Part shown: positions 34,323 to 46,606 of the stretch, in pieces
Layout of the letters: each line of letters starts with the position of its first letter
Numbering within the stretch: the first letter of the stretch is position 1
Assembly (NCBI RefSeq): GCF_023091745.1
Contig: NW_026291482.1
Location: forward strand, 806,001-870,000
Reading direction: 5' to 3'
Length of the DNA: 64,000 bases
From: Budorcas taxicolor
Taxonomy: Eukaryota; Chordata; Mammalia; Artiodactyla; Bovidae
The notes under the pieces: generated by a model
The model's database searches: none
What the model saw: the letters and a program-made list of their open reading frames with translations, nothing else
Told to the model about the DNA's origin: nothing
Made by a program: the position numbers and the translations under genes

Positions 34323-37300
34323 TTGAGATGCGACGGGAACGCCGGGAACTCTTTCCCGACGAAGCAGGGAAAGGATCCCTCATGTCGAGCTACGAGGCGC
34401 AAACGGGGCTCCTCTGGATGTGGGCGGGACCCTCGTGTTTCCTCTCGAGTGGAGACGGGTATGTCGGGGAACTTCTTGATTTGCACCAAGGGTGTGAAGG
34501 ACCCTTTCGAAGTTCCAGAGGTGAGGTGTGATCAGCCTCGAGACGCCTCAGCGGAAATGGGCCTCATCTCGCCTGGAGGGGAGAACCTCCTGGATTTTCT
34601 CGAGTTGCGGCAGGTCTTCTCGAGTTACGACGGGGACCTCAGGGACCCGCTCTGGTGGCCTCAGGAAAGGCCAGTCCACGTGCGAGTTGCTAGGGGCCAT
34701 CTCGGGATTCCTCTCCCGTCCAAGCCCGGGCCTAAGACCTTGTGTGGAGTCGGGGCCGAAATCTGAGGATTCCTCTCCAGTGTTGCCATGGATCTTGAGG
34801 TGCTTCTGAGTCTCCCCATGGGAGTCAGGCCTCGTCTCGAGTGCGGGCATGCCCGTGTGCTTACCTCCCCAGCTGCAGCAATAGTGTCACGCTTCCTGTC
34901 ACGTGGATCAAGGATCTGTGGCTTTCCCTCGAGGCTGTCCCTCGAGGCTTTCCCACGAGGCTTTCCCACAGGGCTGTGTCACCTGCCACCTTGGTGTGAG
35001 TCGATCCTCGGCGTGAAATACGAGCCAGTGAAGGGAAAAGAGGTTCCTCTGGAATGGACTGAGACATCTGGGGGACTCTTGGATTGGTGGCACGACCCTG
35101 GAGTTCCTCTCGCCGTGCCTGTTGAGAGGGCCTCCTCTTGAGATGCGATGGGAACGCCGGGAACTCTTTCCCGAGCAAGCAGGGAAAGGATCCCTCATCT
35201 CGAGCTACGAGGCGGAAACGGGGCTCCTCTGGATGTGGGCGGGACCGTCGTGTTTCCTCTCGAGTGGAGACGGGTATGTCGGGGAACTTCTTGATTTGCA
35301 CCAAGGGTGTGAAGGACCCTTTCGAAGTTCCAGAGGTGAGGTGTGATCCGCCTCGAGACGCCTCAGCGGAAATGGGCCTCATCTCGCCTGGAGGGGAGAA
35401 CCTCCTGGATTTTCTCGAGTTGCGGCAGGTCTTCTCGAGTTACGAAGGGGACCTCAGGGACCCGCTCTGGTCGCCTCAGGACAGGCCAGTCCACATGCGA
35501 GCTGCTAGGGGACCTCTCGGGATTCCTCTCCCGTCCATGCCACGGCCTCAGTCCTTGTGTGGATTCGGGGCCGGAATCTGAGGATTCCTCTCCAGTGTTG
35601 CCATGGATCCTGGGGTGCTTCTGAGTCTCCCCAGGGGAGTCAGGCCTCGTCACGAGTGGGGGCATGCACGTGCGCTTTCCTCCCGAGCTGCAGCAGTCGT
35701 GTCACGCTTCCTGTCACGTGGATCAGGGGATCTGTGGTTTCCCTCGAGGCTTTCCCTCGAGGCTTTCCCACGAGGCTTTCCCACAGGGCTGTGCCACGTG
35801 CCACCTTGGTGGGAGTCGATCCTCGGCGTGAAAGACGAGCCGGTGAAGGGAAAAGAGGTTCCTCTGGAATGGACTGAGACATCTGGGGGACTCTTGGAAT
35901 GGTGGCACGACCCTGGAGTTGCTCTCGCCGTTCCTGTTGAGAGGGCCTCCTCTTGAGATGCGACGGGAACGCCGGGAACTCTTTCGCGATGAAGCAGGAA
36001 AAGGATCCCTCATCTCGAGCTACCAGGCGGAAACGGGGCTCCTCTGGATGTGGGTGGGACCGTCGTGTTTCCTCTCGAGTGGAGACGGGTATGTCGGGGA
36101 ACATCTTGCTTTGCACCAAGGGTGTGAAGGACCCTTTCGAAGTTCCAGAGGTGAGGTGTGATCCGCCTCGAGACGCCTCAGCGGAAATGGGCCTCATCTC
36201 GCCTGGAGGGGAGAACCTCCTGGATTTTCTCGGGTTGCGGCAGGTCTTCTCGAGTTACGATGGGGACCTCAGGGACCCGCTCTGGTGGCCTCAGGAAAGG
36301 CCAGTCCGCGTGCGAGTTGCTAGGGGCCATCGCGGGATTCCTCTCCCGTCCATGCCCAGGCCTAAGACCTTGTGTGGAGACGGGGCCGAAATCTGAGGAT
36401 TCCTCTCCAGTGTTGCCATGGATCTTGAGGTGCTTCTCAGTCTCCCCAGGGGAGTCAGGCCTCGTCTCGAGTGGGGGCATGCCCGTGTGCTTACCTCCCC
36501 AGCTGCAGCAGTAGTGTCACGCTTCCTGTCACGTTAATCAAGGGATCTGTGGCTTTCCCTCGAAGCTGTCCCTCGAGGCTGTCCCTCGGGGCTTTCCCAC
36601 GAGGCTTTCCCACAGGGCTGTGCCACGTGCCACATTGGTGTGAGTCGATCCTCGGCGTGAAAGACAAGCCAGTGACTGGAAAAGAGGTTCCTCTGGAATG
36701 GACTGAGACATCTGGGGGACTCTTGGATTGGTGGCACGACCCTGGAGTTCCTTTCGCCCTTCCTGTTGAGAGGGCCTCCTCTTGAGTTGCGACGGGAACA
36801 CCGGGAACTCTTTCCCGAGCAAGCAGGGAAAGGATCCCTCATCTCGAGCTCCGAGGCGGAAACGGGGCTCCTCTGGATGTGGGCGGGACCCTCGTGTTTC
36901 CTCTCGAGTGGAGACGGGTATGTCGGGGAACTTCTTGATTTGCACCAAGGGTGTGAAGGACCCTTTCGAAGTTCAAGAGGTGAGGTGTGATCAGCCTCGA
37001 GACGCCTCAGCGGAAATGGGCCTCATCTCGCCTGGAGGGGAGAACCTCCTGGATTTTCTCGAGTTGCGGCAGGTCTTCTCGACTTACAACGGGGACCTCA
37101 GGGACCCGCTCTGGTGGCCTCAGGAAAGGCCAGTGCCCATGCGAGCTGCTAGGGGACCTCTCGGGATTCCTCTCCCGTCCATGCCGCGGCCTCAGTCCTT
37201 GTGTGGAGTCAGGGCCGGAACCTGAGGATTCCTCTCCAGTGTTGCCATGGATCTTGGGGTGCTTCTAAGTCTCCCCAGGGGAGTCAGGCCTCGTCTCGTG

Positions 37301-37597
37301 TGGGGGCATGCACGTGCGCTTTCCTCCCGAGTTGCAGCAGTAGTGTCACGCTTCCTGTCACGTGGATCAAGGGATCTGTGGCTTTCCCTCGAGGCTGTCC
37401 CTCGAGGCTTTGCCACGAGGCTTTCACACAGGGCTGTGCCACGTGCCACCTTGGTGGGAGTCGATCCTCGGCGTGAAAGACGAGCCGGTGAATTGAAAAG
37501 AGGTTCCACTGGAATGGACTGAGACATCTGGGGGACTCTTGGAATGGTGGCACGATCCTGGAGTTCATCTCGCCGTTCCTGTTCAGAGGGAATCCTC
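34323..37597. repeat. Higher-order repeat copy 6 (A-B-C-D)
   Basis: Monomers start at 34323, 35138, 35953 and 36782. B carries A at 35652, which destroys a CTCGAG, and G at 35868 (AAAGAGGTTCC, the reading of the other classes) where B copies normally have AAAGAGTTTCC. Confidence 0.9.
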
Positions 37598-40500
37598 TTG
37601 AGATGCGACGGGAACGCCGGGAACTCTTTCCCGACGAAGCAGGGAAAGGATCCCTCATGTCGAGCTACGAGGCGCAAACGGGGCTCCTCTGGATGTGGGC
37701 GGGACCCTCGTGTTTCCTCTCGAGTGGAGACGGGTATGTCGGGGAACTTCTTGATTTGCACCAAGGGTGTGAAGGACCCTTTCGAAGTTCCAGAGGTGAG
37801 GTGTGATCAGCCTCGAGACGCCTCAGCGGAAATGGGCCTCATCTCGCCTGGAGGGGAGAACCTCCTGGATTTTCTCGAGTTGCGGCAGGTCTTCTCGAGT
37901 TACGAAGGGGACCTCAGGGACCCGCTCTGGTGGCCTCAGGAAAGGCCAGTCCACGTGCGAGTTGCTAGGGGCCATCTCGGGATTCCTCTCCCGTCCAAGC
38001 CCGGGCCTAAGACCTTGTGTGGAGTCGGGGCCGAAATCTGAGGATTCCTCTCCAGTGTTGCCATGGATCTTGAGGTGCTTCTGAGTCTCCCCATGGGAGT
38101 CAGGCCTCGTCTCGAGTGCGGGCATGCCCGTGTGCTTACCTCCCCAGCTGCAGCAATAGTGTCACGCTTCCTGTCACGTGGATCAAGGATCTGTGGCTTT
38201 CCCTCGAGGCTGTCCCTCGAGGCTTTCCCACGAGGCTTTCCCACAGGGCTGTGTCACCTGCCACCTTGGTGTGAGTCGATCCTCGGCGTGAAATACGAGC
38301 CAGTGAAGGGAAAAGAGGTTCCTCTGGAATGGACTGAGACATCTGGGGGACTCTTGGATTGGTGGCACGACCCTGGAGTTCCTCTCGCCGTGCCTGTTGA
38401 GAGGGCCTCCTCTTGAGATGCGATGGGAACGCCGGGAACTCTTTCCCGAGCAAGCAGGGAAAGGATCCCTCATCTCGAGCTACGAGGCGGAAACGGGGCT
38501 CCTCTGGATGTGGGCGGGACCGTCGTGTTTCCTCTCGAGTGGAGACGGGTATGTCGGGGAACTTCTTGATTTGCACCAAGGGTGTGAAGGACCCTTTCGA
38601 AGTTCCAGAGGTGAGGTGTGATCCGCCTCGAGACGCCTCAGCGGAAATGGGCCTCATCTCGCCTGGAGGGGAGAACCTCCTGGATTTTCTCGAGTTGCGG
38701 CAGGTCTTCTCGAGTTACGAAGGGGACCTCAGGGACCCGCTCTGGTCGCCTCAGGACAGGCCAGTCCACATGCGAGCTGCTAGGGGACCTCTCGGGATTC
38801 CTCTCCCGTCCATGCCACGGCCTCAGTCCTTGTGTGGATTCGGGGCCGGAATCTGAGGATTCCTCTCCAGTGTTGCCATGGATCCTGGGGTGCTTCTGAG
38901 TCTCCCCAGGGGAGTCAGGCCTCGTCTCGAGTGGGGGCATGCACGTGCGCTTTCCTCCCGAGCTGCAGCAGTCGTGTCACGCTTCCTGTCACGTGGATCA
39001 GGGGATCTGTGGTTTCCCTCGAGGCTTTCCCTCGAGGCTTTCCCACGAGGCTTTCCCACAGGGCTGTGCCACGTGCCACCTTGGTGGGAGTCGATCCTCG
39101 GCGTGAAAGACGAGCCGGTGAAGGGAAAAGAGTTTCCTCTGGAATGGACTGAGACATCTGGGGGACTCTTGGAATGGTGGCACGACCCTGGAGTTGCTCT
39201 CGCCGTTCCTGTTGAGAGGGCCTCCTCTTGAGATGCGACGGGAACGCCGGGAACTCTTTCGCGATGAAGCAGGAAAAGGATCCCTCATCTCGAGCTACCA
39301 GGCGGAAACGGGGCTCCTCTGGATGTGGGTGGGACCGTCGTGTTTCCTCTCGAGTGGAGACGGGTATGTCGGGGAACATCTTGCTTTGCACCAAGGGTGT
39401 GAAGGACCCTTTCGAAGTTCCAGAGGTGAGGTGTGATCCGCCTCGAGACGCCTCAGCGGAAATGGGCCTCATCTCGCCTGGAGGGGAGAACCTCCTGGAT
39501 TTTCTCGGGTTGCGGCAGGTCTTCTCGAGTTACGATGGGGACCTCAGGGACCCGCTCTGGTGGCCTCAGGAAAGGCCAGTCCGCGTGCGAGTTGCTAGGG
39601 GCCATCGCGGGATTCCTCTCCCGTCCATGCCCAGGCCTAAGACCTTGTGTGGAGACGGGGCCGAAATCTGAGGATTCCTCTCCAGTGTTGCCATGGATCT
39701 TGAGGTGCTTCTCAGTCTCCCCAGGGGAGTCAGGCCTCGTCTCGAGTGGGGGCATGCCCGTGTGCTTACCTCCCCAGCTGCAGCAGTAGTGTCACGCTTC
39801 CTGTCACGTTAATCAAGGGATCTGTGGCTTTCCCTCGAAGCTGTCCCTCGAGGCTGTCCCTCGGGGCTTTCCCACGAGGCTTTCCCACAGGGCTGTGCCA
39901 CGTGCCACATTGGTGTGAGTCGATCCTCGGCGTGAAAGACAAGCCAGTGACTGGAAAAGAGGTTCCTCTGGAATGGACTGAGACATCTGGGGGACTCTTG
40001 GATTGGTGGCACGACCCTGGAGTTCCTTTCGCCCTTCCTGTTGAGAGGGCCTCCTCTTGAGTTGCGACGGGAACACCGGGAACTCTTTCCCGAGCAAGCA
40101 GGGAAAGGATCCCTCATCTCGAGCTCCGAGGCGGAAACGGGGCTCCTCTGGATGTGGGCGGGACCCTCGTGTTTCCTCTCGAGTGGAGACGGGTATGTCG
40201 GGGAACTTCTTGATTTGCACCAAGGGTGTGAAGGACCCTTTCGAAGTTCAAGAGGTGAGGTGTGATCAGCCTCGAGACGCCTCAGCGGAAATGGGCTTCA
40301 TCTCGCCTGGAGGGGAGAACCTCCTGGATTTTCTCGAGTTGCGGCAGGTCTTCTCGACTTACAACGGGGACCTCAGGGACCCGCTCTGGTGGCCTCAGGA
40401 AAGGCCAGTGCCCATGCGAGCTGCTAGGGGACCTCTCGGGATTCCTCTCCCGTCCATGCCGCGGCCTCAGTCCTTGTGTGGAGTCAGGGCCGGAACCTGA

Positions 40501-40872
40501 GGATTCCTCTCCAGTGTTGCCATGGATCTTGGGGTGCTTCTAAGTCTCCCCAGGGGAGTCAGGCCTCGTCTCGTGTGGGGGCATGCACGTGCGCTTTCCT
40601 CCCGAGTTTCAGCAGTAGTGTCACGCTTCCTGTCACGTGGATCAAGGGATCTGTGGCTTTCCCTCGAGGCTGTCCCTCGAGGCTTTGCCACGAGGCTTTC
40701 ACACAGGGCTGTGCCACGTGCCACCTTGGTGGGAGTCGATCCTCGGCGTGAAAGACGAGCCGGTGAATTGAAAAGAGGTTCCACTGGAATGGACTGAGAC
40801 ATCTGGGGGACTCTTGGAATGGTGGCACGATCCTGGAGTTCATCTCGCCGTTCCTGTTCAGAGGGAATCCTC
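37598..40872. repeat. Higher-order repeat copy 7 (A-B-C-D)
   Basis: Monomers start at 37598, 38413, 39228 and 40057. A has the B-type base A at 37906 (TTACGAAGGGG). D has private changes T at 40297 and T at 40609. Confidence 0.9.
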
Positions 40873-43332
40873 TTGAGATGCGACGGGAACGCCGGGAACT
40901 CTTTCCCGACGAAGCAGGGAAAGGATCCCTCATGTCGAGCTACGAGGCGCAAACGGGGCTCCTCTGGATGTGGGCGGGACCCTCGTGTTTCCTCTCGAGT
41001 GGAGACGGGTATGTCGGGGAACTTCTTGATTTGCACCAAGGGTGTGAAGGACCCTTTCGAAGTTCCAGAGGTGAGGTGTGATCCGCCTCGAGACGCCTCA
41101 GCGGAAATGGGCCTCATCTCGCCTGGAGGGGAGAACCTCCTGGATTTTCTCGAGTTGCGGCAGGTCTTCTCGAGTTACGAAGGGGACCTCAGGGACCCGC
41201 TCTGGTCGCCTCAGGACAGGCCAGTCCACATGCGAGCTGCTAGGGGACCTCTCGGGATTCCTCTCCCGTCCATGCCACGGCCTCAGTCCTTGTGTGGATT
41301 CGGGGCCGGAATCTGAGGATTCCTCTCCAGTGTTGCCATGGATCCTGGGGTGCTTCTGAGTCTCCCCAGGGGAGTCAGGCCTCGTCTCGAGTGGGGGCAT
41401 GCACGTGCGCTTTCCTCCCGAGCTGCAGCAGTCGTGTCACGCTTCCTGTCACGTGGATCAGGGGATCTGTGGTTTCCCTCGAGGCTTTCCCTCGAGGCTT
41501 TCCCACGAGGCTTTCCCACAGGGCTGTGCCACGTGCCACCTTGGTGGGAGTCGATCCTCGGCGTGAAAGACGAGCCGGTGAAGGGAAAAGAGTTTCCTCT
41601 GGAATGGACTGAGACATCTGGGGGACTCTTGGAATGGTGGCACGACCCTGGAGTTGCTCTCGCCGTTCCTGTTGAGAGGGCCTCCTCTTGAGATGCGACG
41701 GGAACGCCGGGAACTCTTTCGCGATGAAGCAGGAAAAGGATCCCTCATCTCGAGCTACCAGGCGGAAACGGGGCTCCTCTGGATGTGGGTGGGACCGTCG
41801 TGTTTCCTCTCGAGTGGAGACGGGTATGTCGGGGAACATCTTGCTTTGCACCAAGGGTGTGAAGGACCCTTTCGAAGTTCCAGAGGTGAGGTGTGATCCG
41901 CCTCGAGACGCCTCAGCGGAAATGGGCCTCATCTCGCCTGGAGGGGAGAACCTCCTGGATTTTCTCGGGTTGCGGCAGGTCTTCTCGAGTTACGATGGGG
42001 ACCTCAGGGACCCGCTCTGGTGGCCTCAGGAAAGGCCAGTCCGCGTGCGAGTTGCTAGGGGCCATCGCGGGATTCCACTCCCGTCCATGCCCAGGCCTAA
42101 GACCTTGTGTGGAGACGGGGCCGAAATCTGAGGATTCCTCTCCAGTGTTGCCATGGATCTTGAGGTGCTTCTCAGTCTCCCCAGGGGAGTCAGGCCTCGT
42201 CTCGAGTGGGGGCATGCCCGTGTGCTTACCTCCCCAGCTGCAGCAGTAGTGTCACGCTTCCTGTCACGTTAATCAAGGGATCTGTGGCTTTCCCTCGAAG
42301 CTGTCCCTCGAGGCTGTCCCTCGGGGCTTTCCCACGAGGCTTTCCCACAGGGCTGTGCCACGTGCCACATTGGTGTGAGTCGATCCTCGGCGTGAAAGAC
42401 AAGCCAGTGACTGGAAAAGAGGTTCCTCTGGAATGGACTGAGACATCTGGGGGACTCTTGGATTGGTGGCACGACCCTGGAGTTCCTTTCGCCCTTCCTG
42501 TTGAGAGGGCCTCCTCTTGAGTTGCGACGGGAACACCGGGAACTCTTTCCCGAGCAAGCAGGGAAAGGATCCCTCATCTCGAGCTCCGAGGCGGAAACGG
42601 GGCTCCTCTGGATGTGGGCGGGACCCTCGTGTTTCCTCTCGAGTGGAGACGGGTATGTCGGGGAACTTCTTGATTTGCACCAAGGGTGTGAAGGACCCTT
42701 TCGAAGTTCAAGAGGTGAGGTGTGATCAGCCTCGAGACGCCTCAGCGGAAATGGGCCTCATCTCGCCTGGAGGGGAGAACCTCCTGGATTTTCTCGAGTT
42801 GCGGCAGGTCTTCTCGACTTACAACGGGGACCTCAGGGACCCGCTCTGGTGGCCTCAGGAAAGGCCAGTGCCCATGCGAGCTGCTAGGGGACCTCTCGGG
42901 ATTCCTCTCCCGTCCATGCCGCGGCCTCAGTCCTTGTGTGGAGTCAGGGCCGGAACCTGAGGATTCCTCTCCAGTGTTGCCATGGATCTTGGGGTGCTTC
43001 TAAGTCTCCCCAGGGGAGTCAGGCCTCGTCTCGTGTGGGGGCATGCACGTGCGCTTTCCTCCCGAGTTGCAGCAGTAGTGTCACGCTTCCTGTCACGTGG
43101 ATCAAGGGATCTGTGGCTTTCCCTCGAGGCTGTCCCTCGAGGCTTTGCCACGAGGCTTTCACACAGGGCTGTGCCACGTGCCACCTTGGTGGGAGTCGAT
43201 CCTCGGCGTGAAAGACGAGCCGGTGAATTGAAAAGAGGTTCCACTGGAATGGACTGAGACATCTGGGGGACTCTTGGAATGGTGGCACGATCCTGGAGTT
43301 CATCTCGCCGTTCCTGTTCAGAGGGAATCCTC
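40873..43332. repeat. Shortened higher-order repeat copy 8 (A/B hybrid-C-D)
   Basis: Monomers start at 40873 (hybrid), 41688 (C) and 42517 (D), for 2460 bp. The hybrid has the A head (GCGCAAACGG and GGGACCCTCG, up to 40982) and the B body and tail (GTGATCCGCC from 41084 onward, CAGGACAGG, GGATCCTGGGG). C has a private A at 42077. Confidence 0.9.
40982..41084. other. Recombination junction inside A/B hybrid monomer
   Basis: The last A-type base is C at 40982 (GGGACCCTCG; B has GGGACCGTCG). The first B-type base is C at 41084 (GTGATCCGCC; A has GTGATCAGCC). No distinguishing site lies between them. Confidence 0.85.
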
Positions 43333-46300
43333 TTGAGATGCGACGGGAACGCCGGGAACTCTTTCCCGACGAAGCAGGGAAAGGATCCCTCATGTCGAGC
43401 TACGAGGCGCAAACGGGGCTCCTCTGGATGTGGGCGGGACCCTCGTGTTTCCTCTCGAGTGGAGACGGGTATGTCGGGGAACTTCTTGATTTGCACCAAG
43501 GGTGTGAAGGACCCTTTCGAAGTTCCAGAGGTGAGGTGTGATCAGCCTCGAGACGCCTCAGCGGAAATGGGCCTCATCTCGCCTGGAGGGGAGAACCTCC
43601 TGGATTTTCTCGAGTTGCGGCAGGTCTTCTCGAGTTACGACGGGGACCTCAGGGACCCGCTCTGGTGGCCTCAGGAAAGGCCAGTCCACGTGCGAGTTGC
43701 TAGGGGCCATCTCGGGATTCCTCTCCCGTCCAAGCCCGGGCCTAAGACCTTGTGTGGAGTCGGGGCCGAAATCTGAGGATTCCTCTCCAGTGTTGCCATG
43801 GATCTTGAGGTGCTTCTGAGTCTCCCCATGGGAGTCAGGCCTCGTCTCGAGTGCGGGCATGCCCGTGTGCTTACCTCCCCAGCTGCAGCAATAGTGTCAC
43901 GCTTCCTGTCACGTGGATCAAGGATCTGTGGCTTTCCCTCGAGGCTGTCCCTCGAGGCTTTCCCACGAGGCTTTCCCACAGGGCTGTGTCACCTGCCACC
44001 TTGGTGTGAGTCGATCCTCGGCGTGAAATACGAGCCAGTGAAGGGAAAAGAGGTTCCTCTGGAATGGACTGAGACATCTGGGGGACTCTTGGATTGGTGG
44101 CACGACCCTGGAGTTCCTCTCGCCGTGCCTGTTGAGAGGGCCTCCTCTTGAGATGCGATGGGAACGCCGGGAACTCTTTCCCGAGCAAGCAGGGAAAGGA
44201 TCCCTCATCTCGAGCTACGAGGCGGAAACGGGGCTCCTCTGGATGTGGGCGGGACCGTCGTGTTTCCTCTCGAGTGGAGACGGGTATGTCGGGGAACTTC
44301 TTGATTTGCACCAAGGGTGTGAAGACCCTTTCGAAGTTCCAGAGGTGAGGTGTGATCCGCCTCGAGACGCCTCAGCGGAAATGGGCCTCATCTCGCCTGG
44401 AGGGGAGAACCTCCTGGATTTTCTCGAGTTGCGGCAGGTCTTCTCGAGTTACGAAGGGGACCTCAGGGACCCGCTCTGGTCGCCTCAGGACAGGCCAGTC
44501 CACATGCGAGCTGCTAGGGGACCTCTCGGGATTCCTCTCCCGTCCATGCCACGGCCTCAGTCCTTGTGTGGATTCGGGGCCGGAATCTGAGGATTCCTCT
44601 CCAGTGTTGCCATGGATCCTGGGGTGCTTCTGAGTCTCCCCAGGGGAGTCAGGCCTCGTCTCGAGTGGGGGCATGCACGTGCGCTTTCCTCCCGAGCTGC
44701 AGCAGTCGTGTCACGCTTCCTGTCACGTGGATCAGGGGATCTGTGGTTTCCCTCGAGGCTTTCCCTCGAGGCTTTCCCACGAGGCTTTCCCACAGGGCTG
44801 TGCCACGTGCCACCTTGGTGGGAGTCGATCCTCGGCGTGAAAGACGAGCCGGTGAAGGGAAAAGAGTTTCCTCTGGAATGGACTGAGACATCTGGGGGAC
44901 TCTTGGAATGGTGGCACGACCCTGGAGTTGCTCTCGCCGTTCCTGTTGAGAGGGCCTCCTCTTGAGATGCGACGGGAACGCCGGGAACTCTTTCGCGATG
45001 AAGCAGGAAAAGGATCCCTCATCTCGAGCTACCAGGCGGAAACGGGGCTCCTCTGGATGTGGGTGGGACCGTCGTGTTTCCTCTCGAGTGGAGACGGGTA
45101 TGTCGGGGAACATCTTGCTTTGCACCAAGGGTGTGAAGGACCCTTTCGAAGTTCCAGAGGTGAGGTGTGATCCGCCTCGAGACGCCTCAGCGGAAATGGG
45201 CCTCATCTCGCCTGGAGGGGAGAACCTCCTGGATTTTCTCGGGTTGCGGCAGGTCTTCTCGAGTTACGATGGGGACCTCAGGGACCCGCTCTGGTGGCCT
45301 CAGGAAAGGCCAGTCCGCGTGCGAGTTGCTAGGGGCCATCGCGGGATTCCTCTCCCGTCCATGCCCAGGCCTAAGACCTTGTGTGGAGACGGGGCCGAAA
45401 TCTGAGGATTCCTCTCCAGTGTTGCCATGGATCTTGAGGTGCTTCTCAGTCTCCCCAGGGGAGTCAGGCCTCGTCTCGAGTGGGGGCATGCCCGTGTGCT
45501 TACCTCCCCAGCTGCAGCAGTAGTGTCACGCTTCCTGTCACGTTAATCAAGGGATCTGTGGCTTTCCCTCGAAGCTGTCCCTCGAGGCTGTCCCTCGGGG
45601 CTTTCCCACGAGGCTTTCCCACAGGGCTGTGCCACGTGCCACATTGGTGTGAGTCGATCCTCGGCGTGAAAGACAAGCCAGTGACTGGAAAAGAGGTTCC
45701 TCTGGAATGGACTGAGACATCTGGGGGACTCTTGGATTGGTGGCACGACCCTGGAGTTCCTTTCGCCCTTCCTGTTGAGAGGGCCTCCTCTTGAGTTGCG
45801 ACGGGAACACCGGGAACTCTTTCCCGAGCAAGCAGGGAAAGGATCCCTCATCTCGAGCTCCGAGGCGGAAACGGGGCTCCTCTGGATGTGGGCGGGACCC
45901 TCGTGTTTCCTCTCGAGTGGAGACGGGTATGTCGGGGAACTTCTTGATTTGCACCAAGGGTGTGAAGGACCCTTTCGAAGTTCAAGAGGTGAGGTGTGAT
46001 CAGCCTCGAGACGCCTCAGCGGAAATGGGCCTCATCTCGCCTGGAGGGGAGAACCTCCTGGATTTTCTCGAGTTGCGGCAGGTCTTCTCGACTTACAACG
46101 GGGACCTCAGGGACCCGCTCTGGTGGCCTCAGGAAAGGCCAGTGCCCATGCGAGCTGCTAGGGGACCTCTCGGGATTCCTCTCCCGTCCATGCCGCGGCC
46201 TCAGTCCTTGTGTGGAGTCAGGGCCGGAACCTGAGGATTCCTCTCCAGTGTTGCCATGGATCTTGGGGTGCTTCTAAGTCTCCCCAGGGGAGTCAGGCCT

Positions 46301-46606
46301 CGTCTCGTGTGGGGGCATGCACGTGCGCTTTCCTCCCGAGTTGCAGCAGTAGTGTCACGCTTCCTGTCACGTGGATCAAGGGATCTGTGGCTTTCCCTCG
46401 AGGCTGTCCCTCGAGGCTTTGCCACGAGGCTTTCACACAGGGCTGTGCCACGTGCCACCTTGGTGGGAGTCGATCCTCGGCGTGAAAGACGAGCCGGTGA
46501 ATTGAAAAGAGGTTCCACTGGAATGGACTGAGACATCTGGGGGACTCTTGGAATGGTGGCACGATCCTGGAGTTCATCTCGCCGTTCCTGTTCAGAGGGA
46601 ATCCTC
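43333..46606. repeat. Higher-order repeat copy 9 (A-B-C-D, 1-bp deletion in B)
   Basis: Monomers start at 43333, 44148, 44962 and 45791. B is 814 bp because it reads GTGAAGACCC near 44324 where all other B copies read GTGAAGGACCC (GTGAAGGACTC in one), so the block is 3274 bp. Confidence 0.9.
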
